Counted from the stretch's first letter, positions 1 through 7,372 are shown. The stretch is DNA of 9,324 bases from Methanospirillum sp. (GCA_028695895.1 JAQVIE010000032.1:1-9324), one strand, 5' to 3'. Translations and numbers: made by a program. The notes: generated from the sequence alone by a model not told the origin.

Positions 1-2628
1 GTTATTGTTATGTTCATCTTCTATTCCGGCATCTTCTTTTTCCTTTCTTTTAATCCATGTTGCCAGTGTTGCAATAAGCCCTGCAACACAAAGACCTAAT
101 AGAATCCCAAAACCAAGTATAACAGGTGGTTCCCTTGTTGTCCTGTCAATTCCTGATATAATACCATCTTCTGTTTTATAATTCTGAGTTTTATTCGCAG
201 GTTCTGCTATTTTATCTGTCAAAAGGGTTATTATCGGTTCAATTGGGATCGTTTCAGGTTTTTGTGTCTTTTCAGGGAGTATCACTGTTGGTGTAATGTC
301 TGTAGTCAATGTCGGATAAGGTGTGATTATTACCGGTTTTGTAACCTGAAGAATACCTGAAGCAGTCCCCTGAGAAGATACTGCCTGGATAAAAACCTGG
401 TATCTTCCCTCGTTAAGTGTTCCGGCAGGAATATCAAAAACAAATTCCTGCTCTTCTTTTGGGCCCGGGTATACTGATGTTGTACCAGAATAGCCATACC
501 ATCCACCTGCCTTGCCTTTAGGTATCGGTCCGAATTGCTCGTCTGTTATCTCAATAAACAGGCGTGATCCTGGCGCAAGGTTTGTTGTACCAGATAATGT
601 CACAGGCGCTTTGGTAGTTGCATTCAATGAATCAGATGAAATAGCAATCTTTGGACTCTGGATAAAGATTGAGTACTCTGTGTATGTATCATCAATGAAC
701 TGACTTTGAAGGGCTGACATCAGGGCAGCAGCGGCTGCAGGACCCTGCAAAGCACCAGGACCTGCAATTCTGAACACCGGGGCACCATACCAGGGAGTAG
801 TTCCAAGGATCGTCTCGTGGTTCCGATCAGGCCAGATATCAAAGTTACCATTTGTCATGGGATGCTGGATGATGACATAATATTCTCCTGGTGCCATATC
901 CCTGGTGACAGAAACGGAAAGATCATAAGAGAACCATCCACCATGTTCAGTCTGCACTGTATCATACCAGAAATAATTTCTGCCAAAAATCCAGATCGCA
1001 ACCCCTGCATCAGTTCTACCTCCTGAAGTTCCTGATATCGTCAGTTCATCGCCCTGGGCTACGGTCATTCTTTTGTCTGAAACAGAGACATAAGGCCGTT
1101 TCAATGTGATGGGTATTGCCTGCCAGGATGAACTTTCAAGGTGGTACCTGTCTCTTGGGGCAGATACCGCATAGATTGTATATGTCCCAGTATCAATTCC
1201 AAGATCATTTGTAAAAAGCCTGTATTCCCAAGTCTCGCAGTCTCCGGAAGCAACCGTGAAACTTCCCGGGTTTCCGTCAGTTACCTGCCGGCGTGGTGCA
1301 TCAAGTCTGCCACCTGCTGATGGAAGATTTGGACCGGTGATAAAAAGGTACGTCTCACAAGATCCGGTGTTCCTGCCTTTGAGCTTTATCTCATCACCAA
1401 TGGTATAACTTCCGTCGTCCGTAGATAATGAAACAGAACCTTTTATAACCTGTACCTGGATGTTATCTGATTTAAGATTTGCCGATCCTGCAGGGCCTTC
1501 AATATGTATGGTATATCTTCTGTCATCTGTCTCCTGTGATGTGTGAAATTCTATTGTTCTTCTCCCATTCCGATCAGGAATAACCTCTGCGTAATAATAT
1601 ACCCCGCTATGCGGGAATAATGGAACAAGATCGCGAATTGTATTGCTTTTACCATATGGACGATACGAACCGATTATATATGGTCCTTCAGGATAGTCCT
1701 GCCTGATTCCCTCCTGGGAGGTTATGATCATTGGAGGCTGGTCACCAGGATACCCTGTCTTGCTTCCTCCTTCTACCCAGACAATGTAAGGAACACCTGG
1801 AGATCCTGTGATGGTCACTCCGAATGGATCTCCCCTTACAACGGTCTCTCGTGAAAGATGTAATCCGGCTCTTTCAGTTCCAAGGGTTACTTCCGTTCCC
1901 CGGAGTGTATATCCTCCATGATAAGACCAGAGATTGTCTTCCATCCTGTTTACAGTAAATCCTGGTTCAATTTTATACAGGCCGGACTTATATCCGCTCC
2001 AGCCGGTATCCCATCCACCACTTTCAACAGGCGGAGTATATCCAAGTTCCCCTGTCGGGATAAATGAACTAAATGAGTACTGCCCGCCACCAGGTGTCAT
2101 CACCCCGGCAAGCGTCCCTCCCTCTGGTGTTTTTATCTGGATCTTCACTGGTCCGTCATTATAGGAAAAATCCGGTCTCCTTGTAATTCCGGCAAGGTTA
2201 GTCTCAACCTGGATGACAAGTGGCGTTCCCCTTGATACGGTCCCAAATGACCTGTCTCCCATTGTGTTTCGATCCATGATTTTCAGGGATATTCGTGGGT
2301 TTCTTACGATGAAAGCAACCTGACCCGGCATTCCCCTGACCTGGTCCCACTGGTACCATGCTCCAGTTCTGTCATAAAAGAGGTCAGGAATAACGCTAAA
2401 CCGCCCCTGACTGACCTGCATAATTTCAAGTGGCTGGTCCCGTCCTGGAGAAGAACCTGCCGGAAAATAAGCAATGGATGTATATGGATAGGGGATAGCG
2501 TAACTGATGTCAAGTCCTTCTTCCCCAAGATAGACCTCCCCACCAGGTGGAATTACTACTGGATCAGCCAGAATCGGTATGCAGAATATCACCAGAATAA
2601 GTAAAAACCCCAACAGACGAGAATGCAT
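1..2628 (-). CDS. DUF3821-type S-layer-like surface protein, membrane-anchored (3' end outside window)
   Basis: Reading the minus strand from the ATG at 2626-2628 gives 876 codons without a stop, running off the left edge. An in-frame TGA 18 bases upstream makes this the only ATG start, although no clear Shine-Dalgarno precedes it. Residues 1-21 are a signal peptide (MHSRLLGFLLILVIFCIPILA). Residues about 26-235 resemble DUF3821, with the typical opening PPGGEVYLGEEGLDI. Four beta-rich, Ig-like segments follow: about 251-395 (opening RGDPFGVTITG), 396-510 (Cys424 and Cys464 could form a disulfide), 511-660 (ending FIDDTYTEYS) and 661-763. A Thr/Pro-rich linker spans about 764-833, a transmembrane helix 835-858 and a charged cytoplasmic tail 859 onward. 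N-glycosylation sequons occur at NAT (669) and NKT (812). In Methanomicrobiales such proteins belong to the cell envelope. A structural or adhesive role outside the membrane is inferred; no enzymatic motif is seen. Probably only a few C-terminal residues are missing. Confidence 0.88.
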   Translation of the reverse strand, partial: MHSRLLGFLLILVIFCIPILADPVVIPPGGEVYLGEEGLDISYAIPYPYTSIAYFPAGSSPGRDQPLEIMQVSQGRFSVIPDLFYDRTGAWYQWDQVRGMPGQVAFIVRNPRISLKIMDRNTMGDRSFGTVSRGTPLVIQVETNLAGITRRPDFSYNDGPVKIQIKTPEGGTLAGVMTPGGGQYSFSSFIPTGELGYTPPVESGGWDTGWSGYKSGLYKIEPGFTVNRMEDNLWSYHGGYTLRGTEVTLGTERAGLHLSRETVVRGDPFGVTITGSPGVPYIVWVEGGSKTGYPGDQPPMIITSQEGIRQDYPEGPYIIGSYRPYGKSNTIRDLVPLFPHSGVYYYAEVIPDRNGRRTIEFHTSQETDDRRYTIHIEGPAGSANLKSDNIQVQVIKGSVSLSTDDGSYTIGDEIKLKGRNTGSCETYLFITGPNLPSAGGRLDAPRRQVTDGNPGSFTVASGDCETWEYRLFTNDLGIDTGTYTIYAVSAPRDRYHLESSSWQAIPITLKRPYVSVSDKRMTVAQGDELTISGTSGGRTDAGVAIWIFGRNYFWYDTVQTEHGGWFSYDLSVSVTRDMAPGEYYVIIQHPMTNGNFDIWPDRNHETILGTTPWYGAPVFRIAGPGALQGPAAAAALMSALQSQFIDDTYTEYSIFIQSPKIAISSDSLNATTKAPVTLSGTTNLAPGSRLFIEITDEQFGPIPKGKAGGWYGYSGTTSVYPGPKEEQEFVFDIPAGTLNEGRYQVFIQAVSSQGTASGILQVTKPVIITPYPTLTTDITPTVILPEKTQKPETIPIEPIITLLTDKIAEPANKTQNYKTEDGIISGIDRTTREPPVILGFGILLGLCVAGLIATLATWIKRKEKEDAGIEDEHNNN

Positions 2629-2663
2629 ATTGCAGGCTTTGATTCAGAAAGGGATGAACTTTC

Positions 2664-2684
2664 CGGGTATGGACAATCTACCCG
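2664..2684. repeat. Perfect 6-bp dyad upstream of surface-protein gene
   Basis: CGGGTA (2664-2669) and TACCCG (2679-2684) are perfect reverse complements separated by 9 bases. The dyad lies 36-56 bases before the start codon of the leftward surface-protein gene, where an archaeal transcription start or 5' leader would be expected. It could be an operator or a small leader hairpin. A 6-bp dyad in a 420-base region can also arise by chance. Confidence 0.35.
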
Positions 2685-2899
2685 CTTATTTGTTTCCTTT
2701 CTTTTTTCAAGTTATTACTGGTTTTGAATGGATTATTTTTTTTTGCAAGTCCATGCCTGCTGTTGTATTCCACCTGATAGTATAAGCCTGTCAGTTTCGG
2801 GTAACACATAAAAACGTGCATATTCTTTATCCCTGGTACACCCCATTCAGGGTTATTAAAAAGGGTGTGTGGGTAAGAATTAAGTGAGATATAGAATAC

Positions 2900-2907
2900 T
2901 ATATAAA
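2900..2907 (+). promoter_or_regulatory. TATA box, probable promoter of the TPR gene
   Basis: TATATAAA at 2900-2907 is close to the archaeal TATA consensus, and the purine-rich AGAATA just before it could serve as a BRE. Transcription would start about 25 bases downstream, near 2928-2932. That leaves a leader of roughly 120 bases to the preferred start at 3052, or about 60 to the ATG at 2989. The motif is nearly symmetrical and could also fire leftward, which would give the surface-protein gene a leader of about 250 bases. Confidence 0.5.
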
Positions 2908-3041
2908 ATCGTCTGTTCATAATTTGGGTGTTAACCTGTGTAAAAATATGGTTTTGTTACAAGATCATTCTCCTTTCCGGTAGAAAAGATGAGACTTTAT
3001 TCCGGTTTTATGAACTGGCTGGTTTTTTTCGTGGAGAAAAA

Positions 3042-3049
3042 GAGGGATT
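3042..3049 (+). promoter_or_regulatory. Shine-Dalgarno site that favours the 3052 start
   Basis: GAGGGATT sits 2 bases before the ATG at 3052, with its GAGGG core 5 bases away. It matches the anti-Shine-Dalgarno complement GAGGTGAT apart from one missing T. The earlier in-frame ATGs at 2989 and 3010 have nothing comparable, so this site supports starting the TPR protein at 3052. Confidence 0.5.
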
Positions 3050-3051
3050 CA

Positions 3052-3810
3052 ATGTTTATTCACCCTGCTGAATATAAAATTCTCCTGTGTACACTGACGT
3101 TTGCCGTGCTATTTCAGTCTGGATCTGCATCTGATGGGATGAATGAATCATATGAACAATGGTTCAAAGATGGAATGCAGTTTTACCAGGAAGGAAGGCT
3201 GGATAAAGCGCAGGATGCCTATGAGCATGGCCTGGCATTTGAACCGGATAATCCATCGCTGCTCAATAACCTGGGAAATGTTCTCTCTGATAAAGGTGAT
3301 AACATAGCAGCACTTGCCAGATACGAGCAGGCACTGGCAATCAGTGGAGATGATTCCATTATCCTTGGTAACATTGGCAGAACCTTGTTTCTTTTGGGTG
3401 AGTATGAAGAAGCGATAAAGATGTGCAATAATGCAATAAAGCTGGACCCTGAGAACTCAATCGCCTGGTACTATGCTGCAACCGCATATTATGAGCTGAA
3501 CCGGTATGATGAATCTATAGACTATTTTCACAAGGCTCTTAATATAAATCAGTCATTTGCCCTGGCATGGAATAATCTTGGCAATGTCCATGTTCTGCGT
3601 GGTGAATACAATAAAGCATTTATGCTATATAACAAAGCCCTGGAATCTGACAGAAATTTGACCCAGGCCTGGTATAATGTTGGGAGTCTGTTTTTTGCAT
3701 TAGAAAGGTATTGTGAGTCAGCAAAAGCGTTTGAAGAGGTTGTAAGAATAAAATCGGATGATATTGATGCTTTAGCACGATTGAATGCCGCATTGGAACT
3801 ATGTGCATAA
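3052..3810 (+). CDS. Secreted tetratricopeptide-repeat (TPR) protein
   Basis: The protein has 252 residues from the chosen ATG at 3052; starting at 2989 would give 273. The later start is preferred because of the upstream GAGGG and because it yields an ordinary signal peptide: a charged/polar start, the hydrophobic core ILLCTLTFAVLF, then a small-residue cleavage region SGSAS near residue 27. The rest is six consecutive 34-residue TPR units at about 34-67, 68-101, 102-135, 136-169, 170-203 and 204-237, plus a final half helix. Hallmarks include the repeated AW(Y/N)N starts, the G-E-Y-x-x-A turns and LDP/FEP repeat ends. TPRs are helical scaffolds for protein-protein contacts. With a signal peptide and no anchor, this one should act outside the membrane. 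The divergent surface-protein gene is a plausible partner, but that is inferred from position only. No catalytic domain is present. Confidence 0.88.
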   Translation: MFIHPAEYKILLCTLTFAVLFQSGSASDGMNESYEQWFKDGMQFYQEGRLDKAQDAYEHGLAFEPDNPSLLNNLGNVLSDKGDNIAALARYEQALAISGDDSIILGNIGRTLFLLGEYEEAIKMCNNAIKLDPENSIAWYYAATAYYELNRYDESIDYFHKALNINQSFALAWNNLGNVHVLRGEYNKAFMLYNKALESDRNLTQAWYNVGSLFFALERYCESAKAFEEVVRIKSDDIDALARLNAALELCA

Positions 3811-3822
3811 TAAATTATCTTG

Positions 3823-3828
3823 TTTTTT
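3823..3828 (+). terminator. Poly-T terminator after the TPR gene
   Basis: A run of six T residues lies 12 bases after the TAA stop, with no strong hairpin before it. Short U-tracts are the usual intrinsic terminators in archaea. It suggests that the TPR and hemerythrin genes are transcribed separately. Confidence 0.4.
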
Positions 3829-3901
3829 CATCCATCCAATTATTAGACCGGGTAACTGCCTAATATCATCATTTTCAGAACTGAAAAAAACACGTTATTT
3901 C

Positions 3902-3913
3902 TTTATATTTTTA
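3902..3913 (+). promoter_or_regulatory. Candidate TATA box for the hemerythrin gene
   Basis: TTTATATTTTTA at 3902-3913 lies about 50 bases before the hemerythrin ATG. A start about 25 bases downstream of the box would give a leader of roughly 25-30 bases. A GAGAT at 3945-3949 could act as a weak ribosome binding site, though its 12-base spacing is long. The region before the box is not clearly purine-rich, so the BRE is uncertain. Confidence 0.4.
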
Positions 3914-3961
3914 GAAGTATGATACCAGAGCTTTCATATCATTTGAGATAGAAAATCGTCC

Positions 3962-4372
3962 ATGGCTTTTATAGTATGGGATGAAGTTTATGAAACTGAT
4001 ATCAGGTCAATTGATGAGCAGCATAAACATCTGGTATCACTTTTAAACCGAATGCTTGAGGCTTTATCCCAAAAAAAAGGCAAAGAGGAGGTGCTATACG
4101 TCATCGAAGAGATGAACCAGTTTGCCAGGTGCCATTTTCTTGCCGAGGAATTACTAATGGAGAAAGCAGGGTACCCGGATCTTGCAGAACACCGGCTTTT
4201 CCATGATGCATTCTCTTCGAAAGTGGATGATTTTTTATTCAAATACAGGCAGAATGATGAGTCTCTCTCGGCTGAAGTTACTATTTTTCTGACCAACTGG
4301 CTCAATGAACATCTTTCTTCAATAGATAGCAGATATATTCAATCTATAAAAAGCCTGGATTTACCTGATTAA
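3962..4372 (+). CDS. Single-domain hemerythrin (bacteriohemerythrin family)
   Basis: This 136-residue soluble protein has the usual length of a stand-alone hemerythrin: a four-helix bundle that binds O2 reversibly at a non-heme di-iron site. All seven expected ligands are visible: His21 (DEQHKHL), His58 and Glu62 (HFLAE), His77 and His81 (HRLFH), His117 and Asp122 (HLSSID). The N-terminal WDE-Y-x-x-D-I-x-x-IDEQH stretch is also typical of the family. No other domain is attached, so it is not itself a receptor. In anaerobes and microaerophiles such proteins are proposed to scavenge, store or deliver oxygen or to sense redox state; which applies here is unknown. The gene has its own likely promoter and converges on the multi-PAS regulator gene, 111 bases away. 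No signal peptide is present, so it should be cytoplasmic. Confidence 0.95.
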   Translation: MAFIVWDEVYETDIRSIDEQHKHLVSLLNRMLEALSQKKGKEEVLYVIEEMNQFARCHFLAEELLMEKAGYPDLAEHRLFHDAFSSKVDDFLFKYRQNDESLSAEVTIFLTNWLNEHLSSIDSRYIQSIKSLDLPD

Positions 4373-4391
4373 AAGATAAATCAGGTTATCC

Positions 4392-4430
4392 GAACCAGAT
4401 GTTTATAACCAAACTGGTTTTTCTGTTTTT
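4392..4430 (+). terminator. Stem-loop and T-rich terminator after hemerythrin
   Basis: AACCAG (4393-4398) pairs perfectly with CTGGTT (4414-4419); a G-U pair at the base (4392/4420) adds one more step, around a 15-base loop. The right arm runs into a T-rich tract with T runs at 4418-4422 and 4426-4430. It lies 20 bases after the hemerythrin stop and should end rightward transcription. Confidence 0.5.
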
Positions 4431-4461
4431 GCAATCACCATTTTCTTCATTTATCGTCGGG

Positions 4462-4482
4462 AATGAATAAAGAATATTCATT
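4462..4482. terminator. 8-bp hairpin at the 3' end of the multi-PAS gene
   Basis: AATGAATA (4462-4469) and TATTCATT (4475-4482) form a perfect 8-bp stem with a 5-base loop, one base beyond the TAA stop (4484-4486) of the leftward multi-PAS gene. No strong U-tract follows on the minus strand. It may be a 3'-end stabilising hairpin or part of a bidirectional terminator with the stem at 4392-4420. Confidence 0.4.
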
Positions 4483-4483
4483 A

Positions 4484-7132
4484 TTATAATTTGATTTCCT
4501 GTATAATTCCGTCGATACTAACAATAAGTCCTGTTTCGTCAGCTACTGGTCTTCCCCGTTCACTCATAACCCTGATCTGACCATATTTATCGATAATCCG
4601 GTACTCAATCTCATATGGTTCCCCGGTTTTGATAGACACCTTTTTGGCATGCACAACCCTTTGCTTATCATCTGGAAATATCAGGGGTATAAGAGAGCTT
4701 ATCTGCCCGCTTGCAAGTTCTTTTGCGGAATATCCTGTAACCGATTCAAGATGGTCATTATAAAATTCCATGTCTGATCCGGCAAGTGACACTCTGAACA
4801 CGATGCCGGGAATATTCTGCGCCAGTGTTCTGAACTGTTTTTCGTTTTTTTCAAGGTTTTTTCCTGCTTCAAACCTCATAAGAGCACTTCCTATGAGAGA
4901 TGAGCCAATTTCAAGAGCACTAATTTCCTTTCTGCTCCAGATACGTTCAAAATTTGATTCAAGAAAACCAACAGCACCCCAGATATCATTTTTGATCTTT
5001 ATCGGAACTAAAAGCAAAGATTTGACTCCATCCGTCTCAAATATTCTCCTGTCGCTTTCGTTAAGATCTTTCACCAGTCTGTATATGGCCTTTTCGAAGG
5101 TAAACACATCTTCAATTACTGTTCCTTCCTCTTCGTTCTTTAACCTCATCGAAATCGCGGATCTGGTCCTTCCTACGATTCCTGTCTTTGCATTCCATTC
5201 AAATTCGGATTTGATGAGTTGGGCGCTGGACTGAGATGCTTTTTCAAGAAGAATAACACGACCCACGGAGATAGCTTCTCCGATTAGCCCGATAGTTCTT
5301 AGAGCTGCATCTTCGAAAGTTGCTGACTGTAAAATGTCTGACGCTGCCCTGCTTACCGCCTCAAATATTGCATTCTGTTTTCTAATTTCAAGTTCCATAA
5401 CCTTCCTTTCACTAATATCACGGAGTGTTTCAATGACTCCGGTGATGCTTCCGTCAAGACCATAAATTGGAGCTGCTTTTATCCAAAGCCATATTCTGTT
5501 TTTTGTTATTGGGTGCAGGGTCTGAACATCGGCAGTGATGCGATCTCCATCAATATCCGGGTTATTGTACCGAAGCAGGACTGTTTCATCACGATATAAG
5601 ATATAATCTGCCAATGCTGGTCGTTTTTGGTGATATACAGCAACCGCATAAACAAAATCTCCTTTTCCAATAACTTCTTCCTTATTTGTACCTGTTAGTT
5701 CTTCCATGGCACGGTTCCATGCAGTAACCTGCCCTTTGGCATCAAGTACAAAGACCGGGTCTGGAAGGAATTCAAGTATATCTACCAGACGTTGATGTGC
5801 TTCCTTAATGGCAGCTTCAGTCTTTCTCCGTTCTGTGATATCCCTGGTAATTGCAAGAACCACGGGTTTACCCTGAAGGTAAAAAAGGTGGGCATTCACC
5901 TCAACCGGAACCAGGATTCCATCTTTTCTGAGTATCTCTATCTCAAAAATTCCCTGCTCATTTTGCATGAATTTTTTTGCTATATCTTTTAAAAATTCAT
6001 GCATGGACTCTGGAATAATGTCAGGAATAGAGAGTGTTAAAAATTCCTGGTAGGTGTAACCTGTTAACTGGCAGGTCAGGTTATTTACTTCACGGAAACG
6101 TACCTGTTTTAAGCTCTCAGTAAGCTCCATCAGGATGATTGCATCTTTTGCACCTTCAAAAAGCCGGCGGTATTTTTCTTCGCTAAGTGCAAGTTTGGTC
6201 TCTGCCTCAAGCCATGCCGTAATATCTCGCCAGACTGATATATAATCCAGGATTTCACCGGTTTCTGACATGCGGGGAGTTGTAGTTGTTTCAAACCATA
6301 TCCACTTCCCTTTCAGTGTCCGAAACCTGAACGAAGAGGGGAGACGGGACCAGTTTACATCTTCTTCCTTACTCCCATTCTGAAATCGCGGCAGATCCTC
6401 AGGGTGAATGAATTCTGATATCGTCTTTCCCATAAGTTCACTGGAGACATATCCGGTTAAAAGTTCACAGGCAAGTGAAACATAGGATATTGTCCCATCT
6501 GTCTCCCACCTGATGATCATGTCATGAACGGATTCTGTAATAAGGCGAAGATTAGATTCGCTTGTCCTGATTGCATCCTGAAGTGTTTTTTTCTCGGTAA
6601 TATCCTCTCCTGTTATTACAAGAGCAGGACGTTCCTGGAAAAATGAGACCGCTGATATGGTAAAAAGATACAAAGTTTCCTTTTCGTCACGAAAGATTCT
6701 GGCTTCTTCTGACCTTGTCTCACCCGGCCTGACCATTCGGATTGCTGCTACGAGCTCAGGGCCAAACAGTTCATCCAGGTGGAGAGCCTCTATGCTAAGA
6801 TTTGAAATGGCTTCTATGGTGGTATTAATCATCTTTAAAAATGAGTCATTTGCCCACCTGATGGAGAGATCCATGTTCAGGATTATGAGCATATGAGGAG
6901 AAAAGTTGAGTATAGAGGATTCCAGCTGTATATCTGCTAAATAATATTTTTTTTTCTGTCCATGCTGGCGCATTTCAAGCTTACCGGATGATACCAGGTT
7001 ATCAAGATATCTTGCAACAGTATGCCGGTGATGGCCTGACAGTCGCGAAATATCGGTGATACTCAGGGACTTTTTTCCCCTGGTAAATGCCTCCAGGATA
7101 TTCTGATTTATTTTTGAACCGCCGGAATCCAC
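4484..7132 (-). CDS. wHTH-PAS4-GAF-PAS multi-sensor regulator without kinase domain
   Basis: The 882-residue protein starts at GTG (7130-7132). No in-frame ATG lies upstream before a stop, and the next Met is residue 54, past most of the DNA-binding domain. Residues 10-66 form a winged helix-turn-helix: helix TDISRLSG, recognition helix HRHTVARYLDNLVSSG, then a basic wing ending QKKKYYLA. PAS domains follow at about 72-182, 191-309, 317-437 and 443-578, closing with EDITEKK, RDITAWLE, RDITERRK and RDISERKV. A GAF domain spans about 583-757 and a fifth PAS about 762-882. The protein ends at GIIQEIKL, exactly where a PAS/PAC unit normally hands over to a kinase; there is no His-box or ATPase domain. 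No membrane segment is present. It therefore reads as a cytoplasmic one-component regulator that couples small-molecule, redox or protein signals to DNA binding. Ligands and targets cannot be read from the sequence. The receiver-pseudokinase gene lies 280 bases upstream on the same strand. Confidence 0.92.
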   Translation of the reverse strand: MDSGGSKINQNILEAFTRGKKSLSITDISRLSGHHRHTVARYLDNLVSSGKLEMRQHGQKKKYYLADIQLESSILNFSPHMLIILNMDLSIRWANDSFLKMINTTIEAISNLSIEALHLDELFGPELVAAIRMVRPGETRSEEARIFRDEKETLYLFTISAVSFFQERPALVITGEDITEKKTLQDAIRTSESNLRLITESVHDMIIRWETDGTISYVSLACELLTGYVSSELMGKTISEFIHPEDLPRFQNGSKEEDVNWSRLPSSFRFRTLKGKWIWFETTTTPRMSETGEILDYISVWRDITAWLEAETKLALSEEKYRRLFEGAKDAIILMELTESLKQVRFREVNNLTCQLTGYTYQEFLTLSIPDIIPESMHEFLKDIAKKFMQNEQGIFEIEILRKDGILVPVEVNAHLFYLQGKPVVLAITRDITERRKTEAAIKEAHQRLVDILEFLPDPVFVLDAKGQVTAWNRAMEELTGTNKEEVIGKGDFVYAVAVYHQKRPALADYILYRDETVLLRYNNPDIDGDRITADVQTLHPITKNRIWLWIKAAPIYGLDGSITGVIETLRDISERKVMELEIRKQNAIFEAVSRAASDILQSATFEDAALRTIGLIGEAISVGRVILLEKASQSSAQLIKSEFEWNAKTGIVGRTRSAISMRLKNEEEGTVIEDVFTFEKAIYRLVKDLNESDRRIFETDGVKSLLLVPIKIKNDIWGAVGFLESNFERIWSRKEISALEIGSSLIGSALMRFEAGKNLEKNEKQFRTLAQNIPGIVFRVSLAGSDMEFYNDHLESVTGYSAKELASGQISSLIPLIFPDDKQRVVHAKKVSIKTGEPYEIEYRIIDKYGQIRVMSERGRPVADETGLIVSIDGIIQEIKL

Positions 7133-7173
7133 ATCTTTATGTTTTTGTTAATAAGATTTATTCTTTTGGACTC

Positions 7174-7183
7174 CTTTATATTT
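7174..7183 (-). promoter_or_regulatory. Candidate TATA box for the multi-PAS gene
   Basis: On the minus strand AAATATAAAG lies about 42-51 bases before the GTG start. Initiation about 25 bases downstream (near 7150) would give a leader of under 20 bases. That fits the absence of a clear Shine-Dalgarno before the GTG and suggests short-leader or leaderless translation. The assignment rests on AT content and spacing alone. Confidence 0.3.
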
Positions 7184-7286
7184 ACTTATTAATGTACACA
7201 AGATGAATCTGGTATGCTCATGTGTGGGACAGGAAGTCTTCACGTCATTGAGCCGGAGTCTGCTCTGAACGCAAAATCACACACAG

Positions 7287-7370
7287 AAAAACAGGGACAA
7301 TATTTTCATATTATATCGGATATTTTTTTACTGATTATGGTGATTACCTTCCTCGATATCCCCTGTTTTT
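7287..7370. repeat. Long-range nested inverted repeat between the two signalling genes
   Basis: AAAAACAGGG (7287-7296) and CCCTGTTTTT (7361-7370) are perfect 10-bp reverse complements 64 bases apart. Nested inside, ATATCG (7313-7318) pairs with CGATAT (7354-7359). The element lies 42 bases beyond the receiver-gene stop and about 155 bases before the multi-PAS start, both genes reading leftward. It could fold in the 3' UTR of the receiver transcript as a terminator or processing structure, or serve as a pair of protein-binding half sites. No known riboswitch is recognised. Confidence 0.4.
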
Positions 7371-7372
7371 TG

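Larger units (their letters stand above)
2629..3051. other. Divergent intergenic region between surface-protein and TPR genes
   Basis: This 423-base gap separates two genes transcribed outward. It is AT-rich and holds a good TATA box at 2900-2907, a 6-bp dyad at 2664-2684 and a weaker dyad CCCTG/CAGGG at 2831-2852. It also has several T runs (around 2697-2706 and 2731-2742) and a G-rich stretch (2861-2874). Open frames here (about 2579-2785 plus, 2678-2920 minus) have no ribosome binding site and no protein-like composition. Two upstream ATGs (2989, 3010) could extend the TPR gene leftward. No convincing TATA box was found for the leftward gene. The closest AT-rich candidate on the minus strand is AAATAAG near 2686-2692. 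Confidence 0.6.

Noticed and set aside
2304..2543. 79-residue minus-strand frame near the left surface-protein gene
   Set aside because: It is a different frame of the same strand as the surface-protein gene, whose reading frame continues uninterrupted through this region with a signal peptide and clear domains.
2678..2920. 80-residue minus-strand frame in the divergent intergenic region
   Set aside because: It has no ribosome binding site and no domain, and it would cover the probable TATA box of the TPR gene; composition looks non-coding.
3988..4305. 105-residue open frame on the minus strand
   Set aside because: It is antisense to the hemerythrin gene, whose seven metal ligands prove the plus-strand reading; the antisense product is Ser-rich and unlike any family.
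4770..5234. 154-residue open frame on the plus strand
   Set aside because: It lies entirely inside the coding strand of the multi-PAS gene, opposite its GAF and last PAS domains, and has no ribosome binding site or recognisable domain; it is a shadow frame.
4484..7132. Classification as a hybrid or sensor histidine kinase
   Set aside because: No His-box, N-box or DxGxG motif exists anywhere in the 882 residues; the protein ends directly after the fifth PAS domain.
7203..7268. 21-codon plus-strand frame between the signalling genes (MNLVCSCVGQ...)
   Set aside because: There is no ribosome binding site or promoter and no similarity recognised; a frame this short is expected by chance.
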